A program made the translations under genes and the position numbers. From Jeotgalibacillus alimentarius (GTDB lineage Bacteria > Bacillota > Bacilli > Bacillales > Jeotgalibacillaceae), in the NCBI RefSeq assembly GCF_000829445.1, contig NZ_JXRQ01000018.1, positions 186,001 through 250,000 of the forward strand: 64,000 nt of DNA, written 5' to 3'. Positions 36,235 through 46,133 of the stretch are shown in pieces. The notes below the pieces were generated by a model, which worked only from the letters and a program-made list of their open reading frames with translations, was not told the DNA's origin and ran no database searches. The first letter of the stretch is position 1. Every line of letters starts with the position of its first letter.

Positions 36235-37374
36235 ATGCTTTTTATCATACTTTCCATTACAGCTCTGTTCTGGATGGTTATAGCAGCAGATACTTACCGC
36301 GGGCTATTAGAACTGCCTGCTTTAGAAAAAGAACCTCCGCTCAGTTCAGGCGGTATGATCAGTGTGATTGTTCCTGCGAGAAATGAAGAAAGACATATTG
36401 AAAATAGTATCCGCTCCCAGTTAAATCAGACGTATAGTCAGATAGAATGGATCTTAATCAACGATCGTTCAAGTGATGATACAGGTAAAATAATGGATAA
36501 ACTCTCTGCACTTGATAACAGAATCAGAGTTATTCATATTCAATCACTTCCTGAAGGATGGCTTGGAAAAAATTATGCCCTTCACAGAGGAGCAAAAGCC
36601 GCTTCCGGCAGCGTATACCTGTTCACGGATGCAGATGTACTCTATGAGCCCGATATGGTGGCAAAAGCGTTTCACTATATGAAGCGTATGAAAATTGACC
36701 ATCTGACGGTCTCACCTGACCTGCAATCTAAAAGTTTTCTATTGAAAGCGTTTGTCGCTTTCTTTTTATTCGGGTTTTCCTATTATAAGAGACCCTGGTC
36801 AGCAAACCGGGACCGCTCAAAAAACGGAATGGGCATCGGTGCTTTTAATATGATTACAAAATCATCTTATGCAAAGATCGGTGGTCACCAGGCAATCAGA
36901 TTAAGACCTGACGATGATCTGCAATTAGGAATACGCATTAAAAAGAAAGGGTTTAAACAAAGGATGGCTACTGCTAAAACCATGCTTCGTGTAGAGTGGT
37001 ACCCTTCTTTAAATGAAGCTTTCAAAGGACTTGAAAAGAATGCGTTCGCAGGATTGCATTACAGCTATTTCTTTACGCTGTTTGCTATGTGCGGAGTGTT
37101 CACTTCGCAGATTCTCCCCTTTATAGCCGTCTTCAGTCCGGACCTTTTAACTGCTGCTATGGCATGGGTCACGATTGCAGCAATCATTGCAGTGTATATT
37201 CCGATTACCAAAAGGCTGACTGCCTATCCTGTATGGCATGCTGCAGTGTTTCCTGTTTCGGCAGCCTTATTCATATACGCAATATTCAGAGCTGCTGCAT
37301 TGACTGCTTTAAGAGGCGGAATCAGTTGGAGAGGAACGACTTATTCCATGAAAGAGCTGAAGAAAAAGAGCTGA
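36235..37374 (+). CDS. Family 2 glycosyltransferase (CrtQ/HpnB-like)
   Basis: A 379-residue membrane-anchored glycosyltransferase. It shows an N-terminal transmembrane segment (about 2-18), a GT-A domain with SVIVPARNEERHIE (about 43-56), LINDRSSDDT, the metal-binding FTDADVLY (DxD type, about 144), the acceptor region RPDDDLQLGIRIKKKGF with the QxxRW-like ending, and three or four C-terminal transmembrane segments. It resembles carotenoid (diaponeurosporenoate) and hopanoid-associated glycosyltransferases, but the acceptor cannot be told from sequence. The ATG at 36235 has AAGGAGC 8-9 nt upstream. The gene sits 54 bp after proC and ends in its own terminator. Confidence 0.78.
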   Translation: MLFIILSITALFWMVIAADTYRGLLELPALEKEPPLSSGGMISVIVPARNEERHIENSIRSQLNQTYSQIEWILINDRSSDDTGKIMDKLSALDNRIRVIHIQSLPEGWLGKNYALHRGAKAASGSVYLFTDADVLYEPDMVAKAFHYMKRMKIDHLTVSPDLQSKSFLLKAFVAFFLFGFSYYKRPWSANRDRSKNGMGIGAFNMITKSSYAKIGGHQAIRLRPDDDLQLGIRIKKKGFKQRMATAKTMLRVEWYPSLNEAFKGLEKNAFAGLHYSYFFTLFAMCGVFTSQILPFIAVFSPDLLTAAMAWVTIAAIIAVYIPITKRLTAYPVWHAAVFPVSAALFIYAIFRAAALTALRGGISWRGTTYSMKELKKKS

Positions 37375-37392
37375 AAATTCAGCTCTTTTTTT
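37363..37392 (+). terminator. Terminator after the glycosyltransferase gene
   Basis: AAAGAGCTGAA / TTCAGCTCTTT stem followed by TTTTTTT. The 5' arm overlaps the last codons and stop of the gene. Confidence 0.85.
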
Positions 37393-37437
37393 AATGATGA
37401 TATACTGGTATGGAATGTCATTACAGGAGGTTATTTG

Positions 37438-38460
37438 ATGAATACAGTTTTGTTCTCCCCATATACAATAAAAGGCGTTACCTTAAAAAATCGTATCGTT
37501 ATGGCGCCAATGTGTATGTATTCCTGTAGTCAGCAGGACGGAATGGTAACCGATTTTCATAAAGTCCATTATGCTTCAAGAGCTGCAGGACAGACAGGTT
37601 TAATTATGCTCGAAGCTACTTCAGTTACGCCTCAGGGAAGAATTTCGAATGAAGACCTGGGGATTTGGAGTGATGATCATATTAACGGCTTGAAAGAGCT
37701 GACAGATCTGATCAGTCAACATGATGCAAAGTCTGCTATTCAGCTCGCACACGCCGGAAGAAAGTCAATGACTGACGGCTCAATCATTGCACCTTCTGCA
37801 ATCGCTTTTAACGAAAATATGAAGCAGCCTGAAGAAATGTCGCACCAGCAGATCCATGAAACAGTTCAGGCGTTTAAAGATGGTGCCAGACGTTCTCGTG
37901 AAGCAGGCTTTGACATTATTGAACTGCATGCGGCGCACGGCTATTTAATAAATGAATTTTTATCCCCTCTCTCTAATCGAAGAACTGATGATTACGGAGG
38001 CTCTGAAGAAAACCGCTACAGGTTCCTGAAAGAAATCATTGAAGCAGTGAATGAAGAATGGTCCGGCCCTCTATTTGTACGGGTTTCTGCAAGTGATTGG
38101 CACGAGGAAGGATTAGAACCTGAAGATTATGCTACATATGCAAAATGGATGAAACAACAGGGTGTTGACCTGATTGATGTCAGCTCAGGGGCTGTCATTC
38201 CAGCTCAGATTCATGCTTATCCCGGATACCAGGTGCCTATGGCAGAGGTGATTAAACATAAAGGCGGAATTGATACGGGGGCTGTTGGTCTGATTACGAG
38301 CGGACTTCAGGCAGAGGAAATTCTCCAGAACAATCGCGCTGATTTGATCTTTATCGCGAGAGAATTGCTGAGAGATCCATACTGGCCGAGAAGAGCGGCA
38401 CTCGACCTGCAGACGTCTATTGAACCAATGACACAATATAAGCGCGGCTGGGTATTTTAA
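37438..38460 (+). CDS. namA: NADPH dehydrogenase NamA (old yellow enzyme)
   Basis: A 340-residue FMN-dependent ene-reductase (B. subtilis YqjM). The flavin and active-site features are APMCMYSC (Cys near residue 26 tuning FMN), HAGRKS (His about 166 region in [27 protein letters not shown]), and a C-terminal WPRRAA segment with the arginine finger near the end. It reduces alpha,beta-unsaturated carbonyl compounds. The ATG at 37438 has AGGAGGTT upstream. Convergent with rnz. Confidence 0.93.
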   Translation: MNTVLFSPYTIKGVTLKNRIVMAPMCMYSCSQQDGMVTDFHKVHYASRAAGQTGLIMLEATSVTPQGRISNEDLGIWSDDHINGLKELTDLISQHDAKSAIQLAHAGRKSMTDGSIIAPSAIAFNENMKQPEEMSHQQIHETVQAFKDGARRSREAGFDIIELHAAHGYLINEFLSPLSNRRTDDYGGSEENRYRFLKEIIEAVNEEWSGPLFVRVSASDWHEEGLEPEDYATYAKWMKQQGVDLIDVSSGAVIPAQIHAYPGYQVPMAEVIKHKGGIDTGAVGLITSGLQAEEILQNNRADLIFIARELLRDPYWPRRAALDLQTSIEPMTQYKRGWVF

Positions 38461-38466
38461 ACCCAA

Positions 38467-38505
38467 AAGAAAGGATGGGTCATACACCTGGCCCATCCTG
38501 CTTTC
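38467..38505. terminator. Terminator between namA and rnz
   Basis: AGGATGGG / CCCATCCT stem with a 12-nt loop. The - strand continues TTTCTTTT (stronger for rnz) and the + strand TGCTTTCATT. Confidence 0.6.
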
Positions 38506-38506
38506 A

Positions 38507-39421
38507 TTAATTGATATCTGTTTCATGCAGATCTTTGGCGATATAGGTTTCAGGAAAAATTTCTTTTGCCTGCATCAAAAGTTCTGTTTCTTTCCCATCT
38601 GCATAGCGTGCACTGATGTGTGTGAGCCAGAGTGTTTTAACACCGGCAACTTTCGCAATCTCTGCAGCCTGAGCTGCAGTCGAATGATAATAATCTTTAG
38701 CAAGCTTCTCATTTTCACTACCGAAAGTTGCTTCATGTATGAGCAAGTCTGCTTTATATGCAAGATCAGCGACAGCAGCACATTTTCTTGTATCACCTGC
38801 AATTGCAATCACTTTCCCCTTCTTAGGCTCATCCAGAAAATCATGTCCATCGATCAACTGCCCTTTCCACATAACCTTCTCTCCATTTTTCAGCTGCTTA
38901 TAAATTGGACCAGGCTCAATCCCGATAGACTGCAGTTTTTCACTATCCAGTTTTCCCTGCTGGTCCTGTTCAACAAGCCTGTATCCGAAAGATGGGATGA
39001 CATGATCCAGCTGTCTGATACTGATTGTAAAGCCATCCTCTATGTACTCTTCCCCGTCTGATACTTCGATCACTGAAAGCTCATATTTTAAATAGGTTTT
39101 ACTGAGTCGTAATGAGGTTTCTATATACTCTTTTATCCCCTCTGGTCCATATACAGTTAATGGTCCGGTCCCTCCCTGAAAAGACCTGCTTCCAAGAAAT
39201 CCGGGCAGGCCGAAGATGTGGTCACCGTGTAAATGTGTAATAAATACTTTATTGATTCTTCTTGGTTTAATCGAAGTATGCAGAATCTGATGCTGCGTTG
39301 CTTCCCCGCAATCAAATAGCCAGCTGTCACCATTTTTATTGATCTGTTTTAATACAACGGCGGAAACATTTCTTTCTTTAGCCGGAACACCTGCACCTGT
39401 ACCTAAAAAATGTAAACGCAT
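38507..39421 (-). CDS. rnz: Ribonuclease Z
   Basis: A 304-residue metallo-beta-lactamase-fold tRNA 3'-processing endonuclease. The zinc motif THLHGDHIFGLPG is at about residues 61-73, with the family-specific exosite region and later metal ligands in AGDTRKC (Asp about 208) and LTHISARY (His about 267). The ATG has AGGAGGAAG upstream. It is divergent from zwf, as in B. subtilis yqjK-yqjJ. Confidence 0.94.
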   Translation of the reverse strand: MRLHFLGTGAGVPAKERNVSAVVLKQINKNGDSWLFDCGEATQHQILHTSIKPRRINKVFITHLHGDHIFGLPGFLGSRSFQGGTGPLTVYGPEGIKEYIETSLRLSKTYLKYELSVIEVSDGEEYIEDGFTISIRQLDHVIPSFGYRLVEQDQQGKLDSEKLQSIGIEPGPIYKQLKNGEKVMWKGQLIDGHDFLDEPKKGKVIAIAGDTRKCAAVADLAYKADLLIHEATFGSENEKLAKDYYHSTAAQAAEIAKVAGVKTLWLTHISARYADGKETELLMQAKEIFPETYIAKDLHETDIN

Positions 39422-39514
39422 AACTTCCTCCTGAATAAATGATAGTAATCATTCTGTGAATATATTTTAACAGGTTAAATCATGTTACCTGTATGTTCAA
39501 GTTCAGCGTAAAGG

Positions 39515-39543
39515 TTGCATCTGACCGGGAGCCGCTATACAAT
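39515..39543 (+). promoter_or_regulatory. Possible zwf promoter
   Basis: TTGCAT at 39515-39520 and TACAAT at 39538-39543, spaced 17 nt, lie about 57 bp upstream of zwf. The -35 match is weak. The region 39422-39600 otherwise holds only a small CGGCA-TTA-TGCCG dyad. Confidence 0.35.
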
Positions 39544-39600
39544 TTAGATATTGCAAATCCGGCATTATGCCGAATGACATTATAAAGTGAGGTCCTGAAA

Positions 39601-41094
39601 GTGAAACAGACATCAACACCACCAACATTAATTATGATATTTGGCGCAACCGGAGACCTTGCTAAACGCAAATTGTACCCTTCATTATACCAGCTTTATC
39701 TAAAAGGAAGTCTGGAAAAGCAATTTGCAGTGCTGGGTATCGGTCGCCGTGAATGGTCAAATGAGCAATTCACAACCCACATCCGGGATTCATTAATGAC
39801 TGCTTCTGATAATCATGATCATATTGATTCATTTATCGAACACTGTGTATATGAGTCGCATGATGTGGAAGATTCCTCATCATACATAAAGCTTAAACAC
39901 GTTGCTGATGAACTTGACGAAAAGTTTGACTTAAAAGGTAATAGAATCTTCTACCTTGCAATGGCTCCGGAGTTTTTCGGCACCATTACAGATCACTTAA
40001 AATCCGATGGTCTGACAGATAATCAAGGTTTCTGCCGTCTTGTCATAGAAAAACCGTTCGGCCACAGTCTGCCTTCAGCAAATGCACTGAATGATCAGAT
40101 CAGACAGTCATTTCCTGAAGAATCAATCTACCGGATTGACCACTATCTTGGTAAAGAAATGGTGCAGAACATCGAAGTGATCCGTTTTGCAAACGCACTG
40201 TTCGAACCATTATGGAACAGCCGCTTTATTTCAAATATCCAGATTACTTCTTCAGAAGTACTCGGCGTGGAAGAACGCGGGAGATATTATGAAAAAAGTG
40301 GTGCTCTGAGAGATATGGTACAAAACCATATGCTTCAGATGGTTGCACTGCTTGCAATGGAGCCTCCGATCAGCCTGAGTACTGATGAGATCAGAAGTGA
40401 AAAAGTACGTGTTCTGCGCGCCATGCGTCCGGTTGAAGGTAAAGAGGTGGACAATTACTTTATCAGAGGGCAGTACGGATCTGATTACAAGCGTGAACAA
40501 AAGGGTTACAGGGAAAATGATAATGTTGATTCTGAATCCAATACCGAGACATTTGTTGCAGGTAAGGTAATGATTGATAACTTCCGCTGGGCAGGTGTAC
40601 CTTTTTATATCCGTACCGGGAAAAGCATGGCAGTAAAATCAACAAAAATTGTTGTGCAGTTCAAGGATATTCCAATGAACCTTTATTATAATAAAGAGCA
40701 TTCAATGGATCCTAACCTGCTGGTCATTCATATTCAGCCTGATGAAGGAATTACACTTCACTTAAATGCCAAGAAAACGGCCCAGGGTATTGATACTGAC
40801 AGTGTGAAGCTCAGCTATTCTGCAAGCAGTATTGACGGGATTAACACACCTGAAGCATATGAAAAACTTCTATTAGACTGTATTTTAGGAGATGCGACTA
40901 ACTTTACACACTGGGATGAAGTGAAGCATTCGTGGAGTTTTGTTGATAAAATCTCTGATCATTGGGAAAAAACAAAAGATACTTCGTTTCCGAATTATTT
41001 CGCAGGATCAATGGGACCTCACAAAAGTGACCTGCTGCTTGAACAGGATGGTTTTGAGTGGTGGCCAATCGGCGAACTGGAAGTTGACGAATAA
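39601..41094 (+). CDS. zwf: Glucose-6-phosphate 1-dehydrogenase
   Basis: The first enzyme of the oxidative pentose phosphate pathway, making NADPH. The 497-residue protein shows the Rossmann motif [12 protein letters not shown] (about residues 14-25), the active-site signature [13 protein letters not shown] (about 178-190) and a C-terminal domain with [13 protein letters not shown]. The start is GTG at 39601 with GAGGTCC 8 nt upstream. It lies within 2 kb of gndA, the next NADPH-producing step, but on the opposite strand. Confidence 0.95.
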   Translation: MKQTSTPPTLIMIFGATGDLAKRKLYPSLYQLYLKGSLEKQFAVLGIGRREWSNEQFTTHIRDSLMTASDNHDHIDSFIEHCVYESHDVEDSSSYIKLKHVADELDEKFDLKGNRIFYLAMAPEFFGTITDHLKSDGLTDNQGFCRLVIEKPFGHSLPSANALNDQIRQSFPEESIYRIDHYLGKEMVQNIEVIRFANALFEPLWNSRFISNIQITSSEVLGVEERGRYYEKSGALRDMVQNHMLQMVALLAMEPPISLSTDEIRSEKVRVLRAMRPVEGKEVDNYFIRGQYGSDYKREQKGYRENDNVDSESNTETFVAGKVMIDNFRWAGVPFYIRTGKSMAVKSTKIVVQFKDIPMNLYYNKEHSMDPNLLVIHIQPDEGITLHLNAKKTAQGIDTDSVKLSYSASSIDGINTPEAYEKLLLDCILGDATNFTHWDEVKHSWSFVDKISDHWEKTKDTSFPNYFAGSMGPHKSDLLLEQDGFEWWPIGELEVDE

Positions 41095-41098
41095 GCAT

Positions 41099-41131
41099 AA
41101 AAAAAGTAAGGCATCTCTGCCTTACTTTTTT
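41099..41131. terminator. Bidirectional terminator zwf / DoxX gene
   Basis: AAAAAGTAAGGCA / TGCCTTACTTTTT stem with a 4-nt loop and T-runs on both sides. It overlaps the last codons of the DoxX-family gene. Confidence 0.85.
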
Positions 41132-41469
41132 GCTATCTTCAACGCCCACTGAATCAGCGGAATCTGAAAAAGGACTCTTCCCCAAAGCGCAGCAGGCATC
41201 TTTTTTCCTGCGATCCTCACATTTTTCTGCGCCATATAGATATTGGCCGGCCAGACGGCAACAAGAAAGAGCGCCAGCAGTTTTCCTCCTAGTTTTGCCC
41301 CTTTATCAAGAACAAGCATGGCTCCGATGACAATTTCAATCACACCTGTTATGTAGACAATGGCTTTTTTAAACGGTAAAGCTGGCGGGACGATTTTTCT
41401 GAAGTTTCTTTCTTTAAGAAAATGCATAATACCTGCATAAAATACAATTGCACCGTACAGTCTTCTCAT
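41122..41469 (-). CDS. DoxX-family membrane protein
   Basis: A 115-residue four-helix membrane protein of the DoxX-like family. It has an N-terminal RRLYGAIVFYAGIMHF, a second helix TGVIEIVIGAMLVL, then LLALFLVAVWPANIYMA and a C-terminal helix. Members are linked to redox or thiosulfate metabolism, but no specific role can be assigned. The ATG at 41469 has GGAGAG 8 nt upstream. Convergent with zwf. Confidence 0.75.
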   Translation of the reverse strand: MRRLYGAIVFYAGIMHFLKERNFRKIVPPALPFKKAIVYITGVIEIVIGAMLVLDKGAKLGGKLLALFLVAVWPANIYMAQKNVRIAGKKMPAALWGRVLFQIPLIQWALKIAKK

Positions 41470-41485
41470 GAGAGTCTCTCCATTC

Positions 41486-41522
41486 TATAATACCCGCCTT
41501 CCAAAATGAAAGGCGGGTATTG
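41486..41522 (-). terminator. gndA terminator
   Basis: AATACCCGCCTT / AAGGCGGGTATT stem with an 8-nt loop directly after the gndA stop on the - strand, followed by TATAG. The T-run is weak but the stem is strong. Confidence 0.6.
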
Positions 41523-41523
41523 A

Positions 41524-42936
41524 TTAATCTTCAATCCATTCAGTATGGAATGTACCTTCTTTATCCGTGCGCTCATACGTATGCGCGCCGAAATAGTCAC
41601 GCTGAGCCTGAATCAGATTAGCCGGCAGAACCGCTGTACGATAACTGTCATAATAAGACAGCGCTGTAGAGAAGCCAGGTACCGGAATTCCATTCTTAAC
41701 AGCAAGTGCAATCACTTCACGCAGTGCACTCTGATAATTTTCAACAATTGTCTTAAAGTAATCATCAAGCATCAGATTAGTCAGATGCGGATTTCTGTCA
41801 TAAGCTTCTTTAATCTTTTGCAGGAACTGTGCTCGAATGATACAGCCTCCTCGGAAAATCATCGCAATCTCACCGAATTTCAAATCCCAGCCATACTCTT
41901 CAGAAGCAGCTCTCATCTGAGCGAAGCCTTGTGCATAGGAAGCAATTTTAGACATGTAAAGCGCGCGTCTGATCGCTTCAATCCACTCTTTTTTATCTTC
42001 CTCAGGTAACTGCGGTTCAGGTCCGCTTAATATACCGCTTGCCTTTACACGCTCATCTTTCAGTGCTGAAATAAACCGTGCAAACACGGATTCAGTGATG
42101 ATCGGAAGCGGTGTTCCAAGATCAAGTGCACTTTGACTTGTCCATTTACCTGTACCCTTTTGTCCTGCTTTATCAAGAATGACGTCTACCATCGGCTTAC
42201 CGGTTTCATCATCATATTTTTTAAAGATGTCTGCTGTAATTTCGATCAGGTAGCTGTCGAGTTCACCTTTATTCCACTCTGTGAATACTTCATGTAATTC
42301 TGCAGCATCCAGGCCCAGCACCTGTTTCATCAGGAAGTAGGATTCTGCAATCAGCTGCATATCTGCATATTCAATTCCGTTATGCACCATTTTCACATAA
42401 TGTCCCGCACCATCAGGGCCGATATACGTACTGCAGGCTTCCCCATTAACTTTAGCAGAAATTTCGTTAAAAATAGGAGCTACTAAATCGTATGCTTCTT
42501 TTTGTCCGCCAGGCATAATCGATGGGCCTGTCAGTGCGCCTTCTTCGCCGCCGGATACGCCGGTGCCGATAAAGTGTACGCCATACTCACTTAACTCTTT
42601 ATTACGGCGGATTGTATCCTGATAGAACGTATTACCACCATCGATCAGAATATCACCTTTATCAAGTAATGGCAGTAACCCTGAGATTGTTGCATCTGTA
42701 GCAGGACCTGCTTTTACCATCAGCATAATTTTTCTTGGTGTCTCAAGCGAATCCACAAACTCTTCCAGGCTGTATGTACCGTGGATCTGCTTGCCTCCGG
42801 ATTCATTTAACATATCGTCAACTTTTTCAGAAGACCGGTTATACACAGCAACTGAAAAACCTCTGCTTTCAATATTCCATGCAAGGTTTTTCCCCATAAC
42901 TGCCAAACCGACAACGCCAAATTGATGTTTTGACAT
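41524..42936 (-). CDS. gndA: 6-phosphogluconate dehydrogenase, decarboxylating
   Basis: A 470-residue NADP-dependent enzyme producing ribulose-5-phosphate, CO2 and NADPH. The Rossmann motif [17 protein letters not shown] is at residues 7-23. Substrate-site motifs are [21 protein letters not shown] (about 124-144) and [13 protein letters not shown] with the catalytic Lys (about 182), followed by the all-helical C-domain. The ATG at 42936 has AAAGGAAG 6 nt upstream. It forms the NADPH branch with zwf. Confidence 0.95.
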   Translation of the reverse strand: MSKHQFGVVGLAVMGKNLAWNIESRGFSVAVYNRSSEKVDDMLNESGGKQIHGTYSLEEFVDSLETPRKIMLMVKAGPATDATISGLLPLLDKGDILIDGGNTFYQDTIRRNKELSEYGVHFIGTGVSGGEEGALTGPSIMPGGQKEAYDLVAPIFNEISAKVNGEACSTYIGPDGAGHYVKMVHNGIEYADMQLIAESYFLMKQVLGLDAAELHEVFTEWNKGELDSYLIEITADIFKKYDDETGKPMVDVILDKAGQKGTGKWTSQSALDLGTPLPIITESVFARFISALKDERVKASGILSGPEPQLPEEDKKEWIEAIRRALYMSKIASYAQGFAQMRAASEEYGWDLKFGEIAMIFRGGCIIRAQFLQKIKEAYDRNPHLTNLMLDDYFKTIVENYQSALREVIALAVKNGIPVPGFSTALSYYDSYRTAVLPANLIQAQRDYFGAHTYERTDKEGTFHTEWIED

Positions 42937-43019
42937 AATCAACTTCCTTTCTGTCTTCGTTCTCCCTTTGATCCTAAACTATTGTATCATTAAACGCCAA
43001 AAAATCGAACGATGACCCT

Positions 43020-44249
43020 CTAATTATGGTCATCAAGAAAATCCTTACTGAAACTGGTCTCTGCATTCTGGACGCTTTTCGCGCTTTTCATCCCGCGTGT
43101 CAGAATTCCTTTTCCGTGCTTCTCTTCAAGTTCTCTGATCACTTTTTCAACCGGCTCATACTTTACATCTTCCTCATATGAAAATAAGTCAATCTGTTTA
43201 TAAGCATGACTTTTATCAGCCAGATCTTGTACCGTGACACCGAGCAGCCTGACCGGTGTTCCGTTCCAGTGCTTCAGAAAAAGTCCTTTTGCCTGCTCAG
43301 CAATATGATTTCTGTCATATAACGGGTGACTGAGGGTAAGACTCCTGGTGATGGTTTTTCTGTTTTTAAAACGGATCATGATTTGAAGAGCATATCCGAT
43401 CATCTGCTTCGTACTTAACCGTTCACTGACCTTTACTGATAGCTGATCAATGACTTTTAACAATTCACTTTGATTTGTCAGATCCTTCGGCAGTGTTGTG
43501 GAATTTCCCACACTTTTATAATCATATACACTTTCCGGATCCACTTTTCTTGAATCGATTCCATTTGCTCTGTTTTTCAGCTTCAGACCATTAATACCAA
43601 GCAGTGCTTTCAGTTTTATTTCATCAGCTGATGCAAGATCCCCAATGGTCTCGATAGAAAGAGAAGATAACTTTTCAGCCGTCTTCTCCCCTACGCCGTT
43701 CATCTCACGGATCGGCATAGGCCAGAGTTTGTGCTCAATTTCTCTTTTCCTCAGCACTGTTATCCCCATCGGTTTTTTCATATCCGAGGCCATTTTAGAC
43801 AGAAACTTATTTGGAGAAACGCCAATACTGCAAGGAAGATCAAGCTCCCTCAGAATTCTGTCCTGAATTTCTTGAATCAACTCAATCGGGTTTCCCTCAA
43901 CTTCTGTAATATCCATATATCCTTCATCAATTGATACAGGCTCAACCATCGTTGTATAACTTCTCAGAATATCAAAAATGGCCTTAGATGCCTGTCTGTA
44001 GCGTGTGAAATCAGGTCTGAGTACAATCAGCTCAGGACATAGTTTCAGCGCTTCATGTACCTGCATCGTAGTTTTGACACCTTTACTCCTCGCTTCATAG
44101 CTGCAGGTGACAATAATACCTCTCCGCTCTTCAGGGTTACCTGCAATTGCAATCGGCTTCCCTTTCAGTTCGGGCTGATGAGCAGCTTCTACTGAAGCAT
44201 AAAAGCTGTTCATATCGATATGAAGAATAATTTTTCCGCTTCCGCTCAT
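43020..44249 (-). CDS. polY1: DNA polymerase IV (Y-family)
   Basis: A 409-residue translesion DNA polymerase (B. subtilis YqjH/PolY1, DinB subfamily). The catalytic acidic motifs HIDMNSFYASVE (about residues 10-21) and SIDEGYMD (about 105) are intact. The steric and finger motif YEARSKGVKTTM, the HhH region and a little-finger domain follow. A C-terminal sliding-clamp-binding-like QIDLFSYEED is near residue 360. The ATG at 44249 has AGAGGGGA upstream. Confidence 0.94.
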   Translation of the reverse strand: MSGSGKIILHIDMNSFYASVEAAHQPELKGKPIAIAGNPEERRGIIVTCSYEARSKGVKTTMQVHEALKLCPELIVLRPDFTRYRQASKAIFDILRSYTTMVEPVSIDEGYMDITEVEGNPIELIQEIQDRILRELDLPCSIGVSPNKFLSKMASDMKKPMGITVLRKREIEHKLWPMPIREMNGVGEKTAEKLSSLSIETIGDLASADEIKLKALLGINGLKLKNRANGIDSRKVDPESVYDYKSVGNSTTLPKDLTNQSELLKVIDQLSVKVSERLSTKQMIGYALQIMIRFKNRKTITRSLTLSHPLYDRNHIAEQAKGLFLKHWNGTPVRLLGVTVQDLADKSHAYKQIDLFSYEEDVKYEPVEKVIRELEEKHGKGILTRGMKSAKSVQNAETSFSKDFLDDHN

Positions 44250-44302
44250 CAACTCAATCCCCTCTATTGTTACCTACTGAAAATATTACACGAAAACCAC
44301 GC

Positions 44303-44332
44303 AAAAAAAAATGTTCCTTTATAAAGGAACAT
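44303..44332 (-). terminator. Terminator after the CheW-domain gene
   Basis: ATGTTCCTTT-AT-AAAGGAACAT hairpin followed on the - strand by TTTTTTTTT, separating cheW from polY1. Confidence 0.85.
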
Positions 44333-44353
44333 CTGATCAATCATGATCTATAA

Positions 44354-44833
44354 TCAGGAAATTTCCTGTGATTTGGCTTCGGCTATATATTCCCTGATCT
44401 CTTTCATTCCATCGAGACTCTCTGTCAGAATCTCCGGATCAATAATAGTAATCAGGCGATTTTCGAGTTGTGCAACTGAAGTGAAATACTCTGTTCTTCT
44501 GTATGCTGCAAGTCCTATTTCTTTTAGACGCTCTGCCGGGATATCAATGATTTCCTTTGCATCTCTTACCCTTACAGCAAGTGAAAGCTGTTCTGTTTTC
44601 AATACAAGCATCTTTGATTCTTCAGCAACAAGCGGCCTGTTATAAAGTATCTCTTCAAAATCCAAAACAGGGACAAGCTCTCCCCTGACTTCAGTGATCC
44701 CGGGCATATATGCCGGAAGATGAGGAACAGGTGTTACTTTCTCTTCTTTTTCAATTGATATAACGGATTGAATTGAAATGGCGTATTCTTCGTTTCCACA
44801 CTTAAAAACAACTGCTTTTAATCCATCTTCCAT
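44354..44833 (-). CDS. Stand-alone CheW-domain protein
   Basis: A 159-residue single CheW domain (about residues 5-150). It shows the strand pattern FKCGNEEYAISIQSVISI and the typical VRGELVPVLDFEEIL (about 49-63). The LAVRVRDAKEIIDI segment and a DPEIL C-terminal strand follow. CheW adaptors connect chemoreceptors to CheA. There is no response-regulator domain, so it is not CheV. No other chemotaxis gene is nearby, and in B. subtilis this spot holds other yqj genes. It starts with ATG behind AAAGGGGGAAT and has its own terminator, so it is a separate unit. Confidence 0.85.
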   Translation of the reverse strand: MEDGLKAVVFKCGNEEYAISIQSVISIEKEEKVTPVPHLPAYMPGITEVRGELVPVLDFEEILYNRPLVAEESKMLVLKTEQLSLAVRVRDAKEIIDIPAERLKEIGLAAYRRTEYFTSVAQLENRLITIIDPEILTESLDGMKEIREYIAEAKSQEIS

Positions 44834-44929
44834 AACTAAATTCCCCCTTTACCGAATGATACTAATGTACCATAAACGAACAGAGTTTTCCATGCATATT
44901 TAGTTTACATAATAATATTATAGTCGAAC

Positions 44930-44963
44930 AAATAAAAAAGCAGGAATACCTGCTTTTTTATTT
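44930..44963 (-). terminator. Terminator of the peptidase T-like gene
   Basis: AAAAAAGCAGG / CCTGCTTTTTT hairpin with flanking T-tract on the - strand, overlapping the end of the gene. Confidence 0.8.
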
Positions 44964-46076
44964 GTTGCTTTCTTTCACAATCTGAGTCAGCAATTCGCTT
45001 AATTTTACTAATTCATTAACCGGCATGCGTTCGTTGGTTGTATGGATTTCTTCATAGCCTACTGCAAGATTCACAGTTGGCACACCCATACCTGCAATGA
45101 CATTCGCATCACTTCCTCCACCGCTTGTCAGAAGCTCGGATGATCTGCCGATTTTCTTCGCTGCTTTCTTCGCCAACTGCACAACATGATCGTCTTCACT
45201 GAATTTAAAGCCCGGGTACATCACCTGGATCTCAACATCTGCTCTGCCGCCCATTTCATCTGCAGCATCTTCAAAAGCTTTTTTCATTTCTTGTGCCTGT
45301 TTTTCCATTTTTTCAGGCACCAGTGATCTTGCTTCTGCTAATACATCTACACGGTCGCAGACGATATTGGTGGCACTTCCACCTTCAAATCGGCCAATAT
45401 TTGCAGTAGTTTCTTCGTCAAGACGGCCAAGGTTCATATTTGCAATTGCTTTAGAAGCGATTGTAATAGCTGACACACCTTTTTCCGGCGCTACGCCGGC
45501 ATGTGCCGTTTTACCGTGAATAACAGCTCTGATTTTTGCCTGAGTCGGAGCTGCAACGATAATATTCCCAACTTGTCCATCGCTGTCTACAGCATAACCG
45601 TATTTTGCTTTTACATAAGAAGGATCAAGCGCTTTAGCACCAACGAGTCCTGATTCTTCACCGGCAGTAATGATAAATTGAATATCTCCGTGACTGATAT
45701 TCTGTTCTTTTAACTGATGAATCATTTCGATCATCGCGGCAATACCTGCTTTATCATCCGCACCAAGAATAGTTGAACCATCAGAATAAATGTATCCATC
45801 CTCTTTGATGACAGGGTTAATTCCTTTACCTGGCGTAACTGTGTCCATGTGGGATGTGAAGTAAATGGTATCAGCTGACTGATCCTGTCCTTTTAGCGTA
45901 ATAATCAGGTTGTTAGCACCGTGCCCGGTTTCTTTCATACTGTCATCTACTTCAATCTCACACCCAAGGTCAGTGAATATTTTCTTCAGCACTTCAGAAA
46001 TGTCAGATTCGTATTTCGTTTCAGAATCCACTTTAACAAGTTCAATAAATTGATTCACTACACGTTCTTTATTCAT
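44958..46076 (-). CDS. yqjE: M20-family peptidase (peptidase T-like, YqjE)
   Basis: A 372-residue zinc-dependent M20 metallopeptidase, annotated as tripeptide aminopeptidase-like in Bacillus (YqjE, 371 residues). The metal motifs are TSHMDTVTPG (His/Asp about 77-79), GADDKAGIAAM (Asp about 107) and ITAGEESGLVGAK (Glu pair about 141-142). The dimerisation domain (about 180-290) has KTAHAG, and a late His is in EEIHTTNE. The exact peptide substrate is unknown. Starts at ATG 46076 behind GGAGGTTTTA. Confidence 0.88.
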   Translation of the reverse strand: MNKERVVNQFIELVKVDSETKYESDISEVLKKIFTDLGCEIEVDDSMKETGHGANNLIITLKGQDQSADTIYFTSHMDTVTPGKGINPVIKEDGYIYSDGSTILGADDKAGIAAMIEMIHQLKEQNISHGDIQFIITAGEESGLVGAKALDPSYVKAKYGYAVDSDGQVGNIIVAAPTQAKIRAVIHGKTAHAGVAPEKGVSAITIASKAIANMNLGRLDEETTANIGRFEGGSATNIVCDRVDVLAEARSLVPEKMEKQAQEMKKAFEDAADEMGGRADVEIQVMYPGFKFSEDDHVVQLAKKAAKKIGRSSELLTSGGGSDANVIAGMGVPTVNLAVGYEEIHTTNERMPVNELVKLSELLTQIVKESNK

Positions 46077-46133
46077 CTTAAAACCTCCGGAAACTAGTAA
46101 TAAGTATTAAGTATAACGAAGAAACGTCACTTA

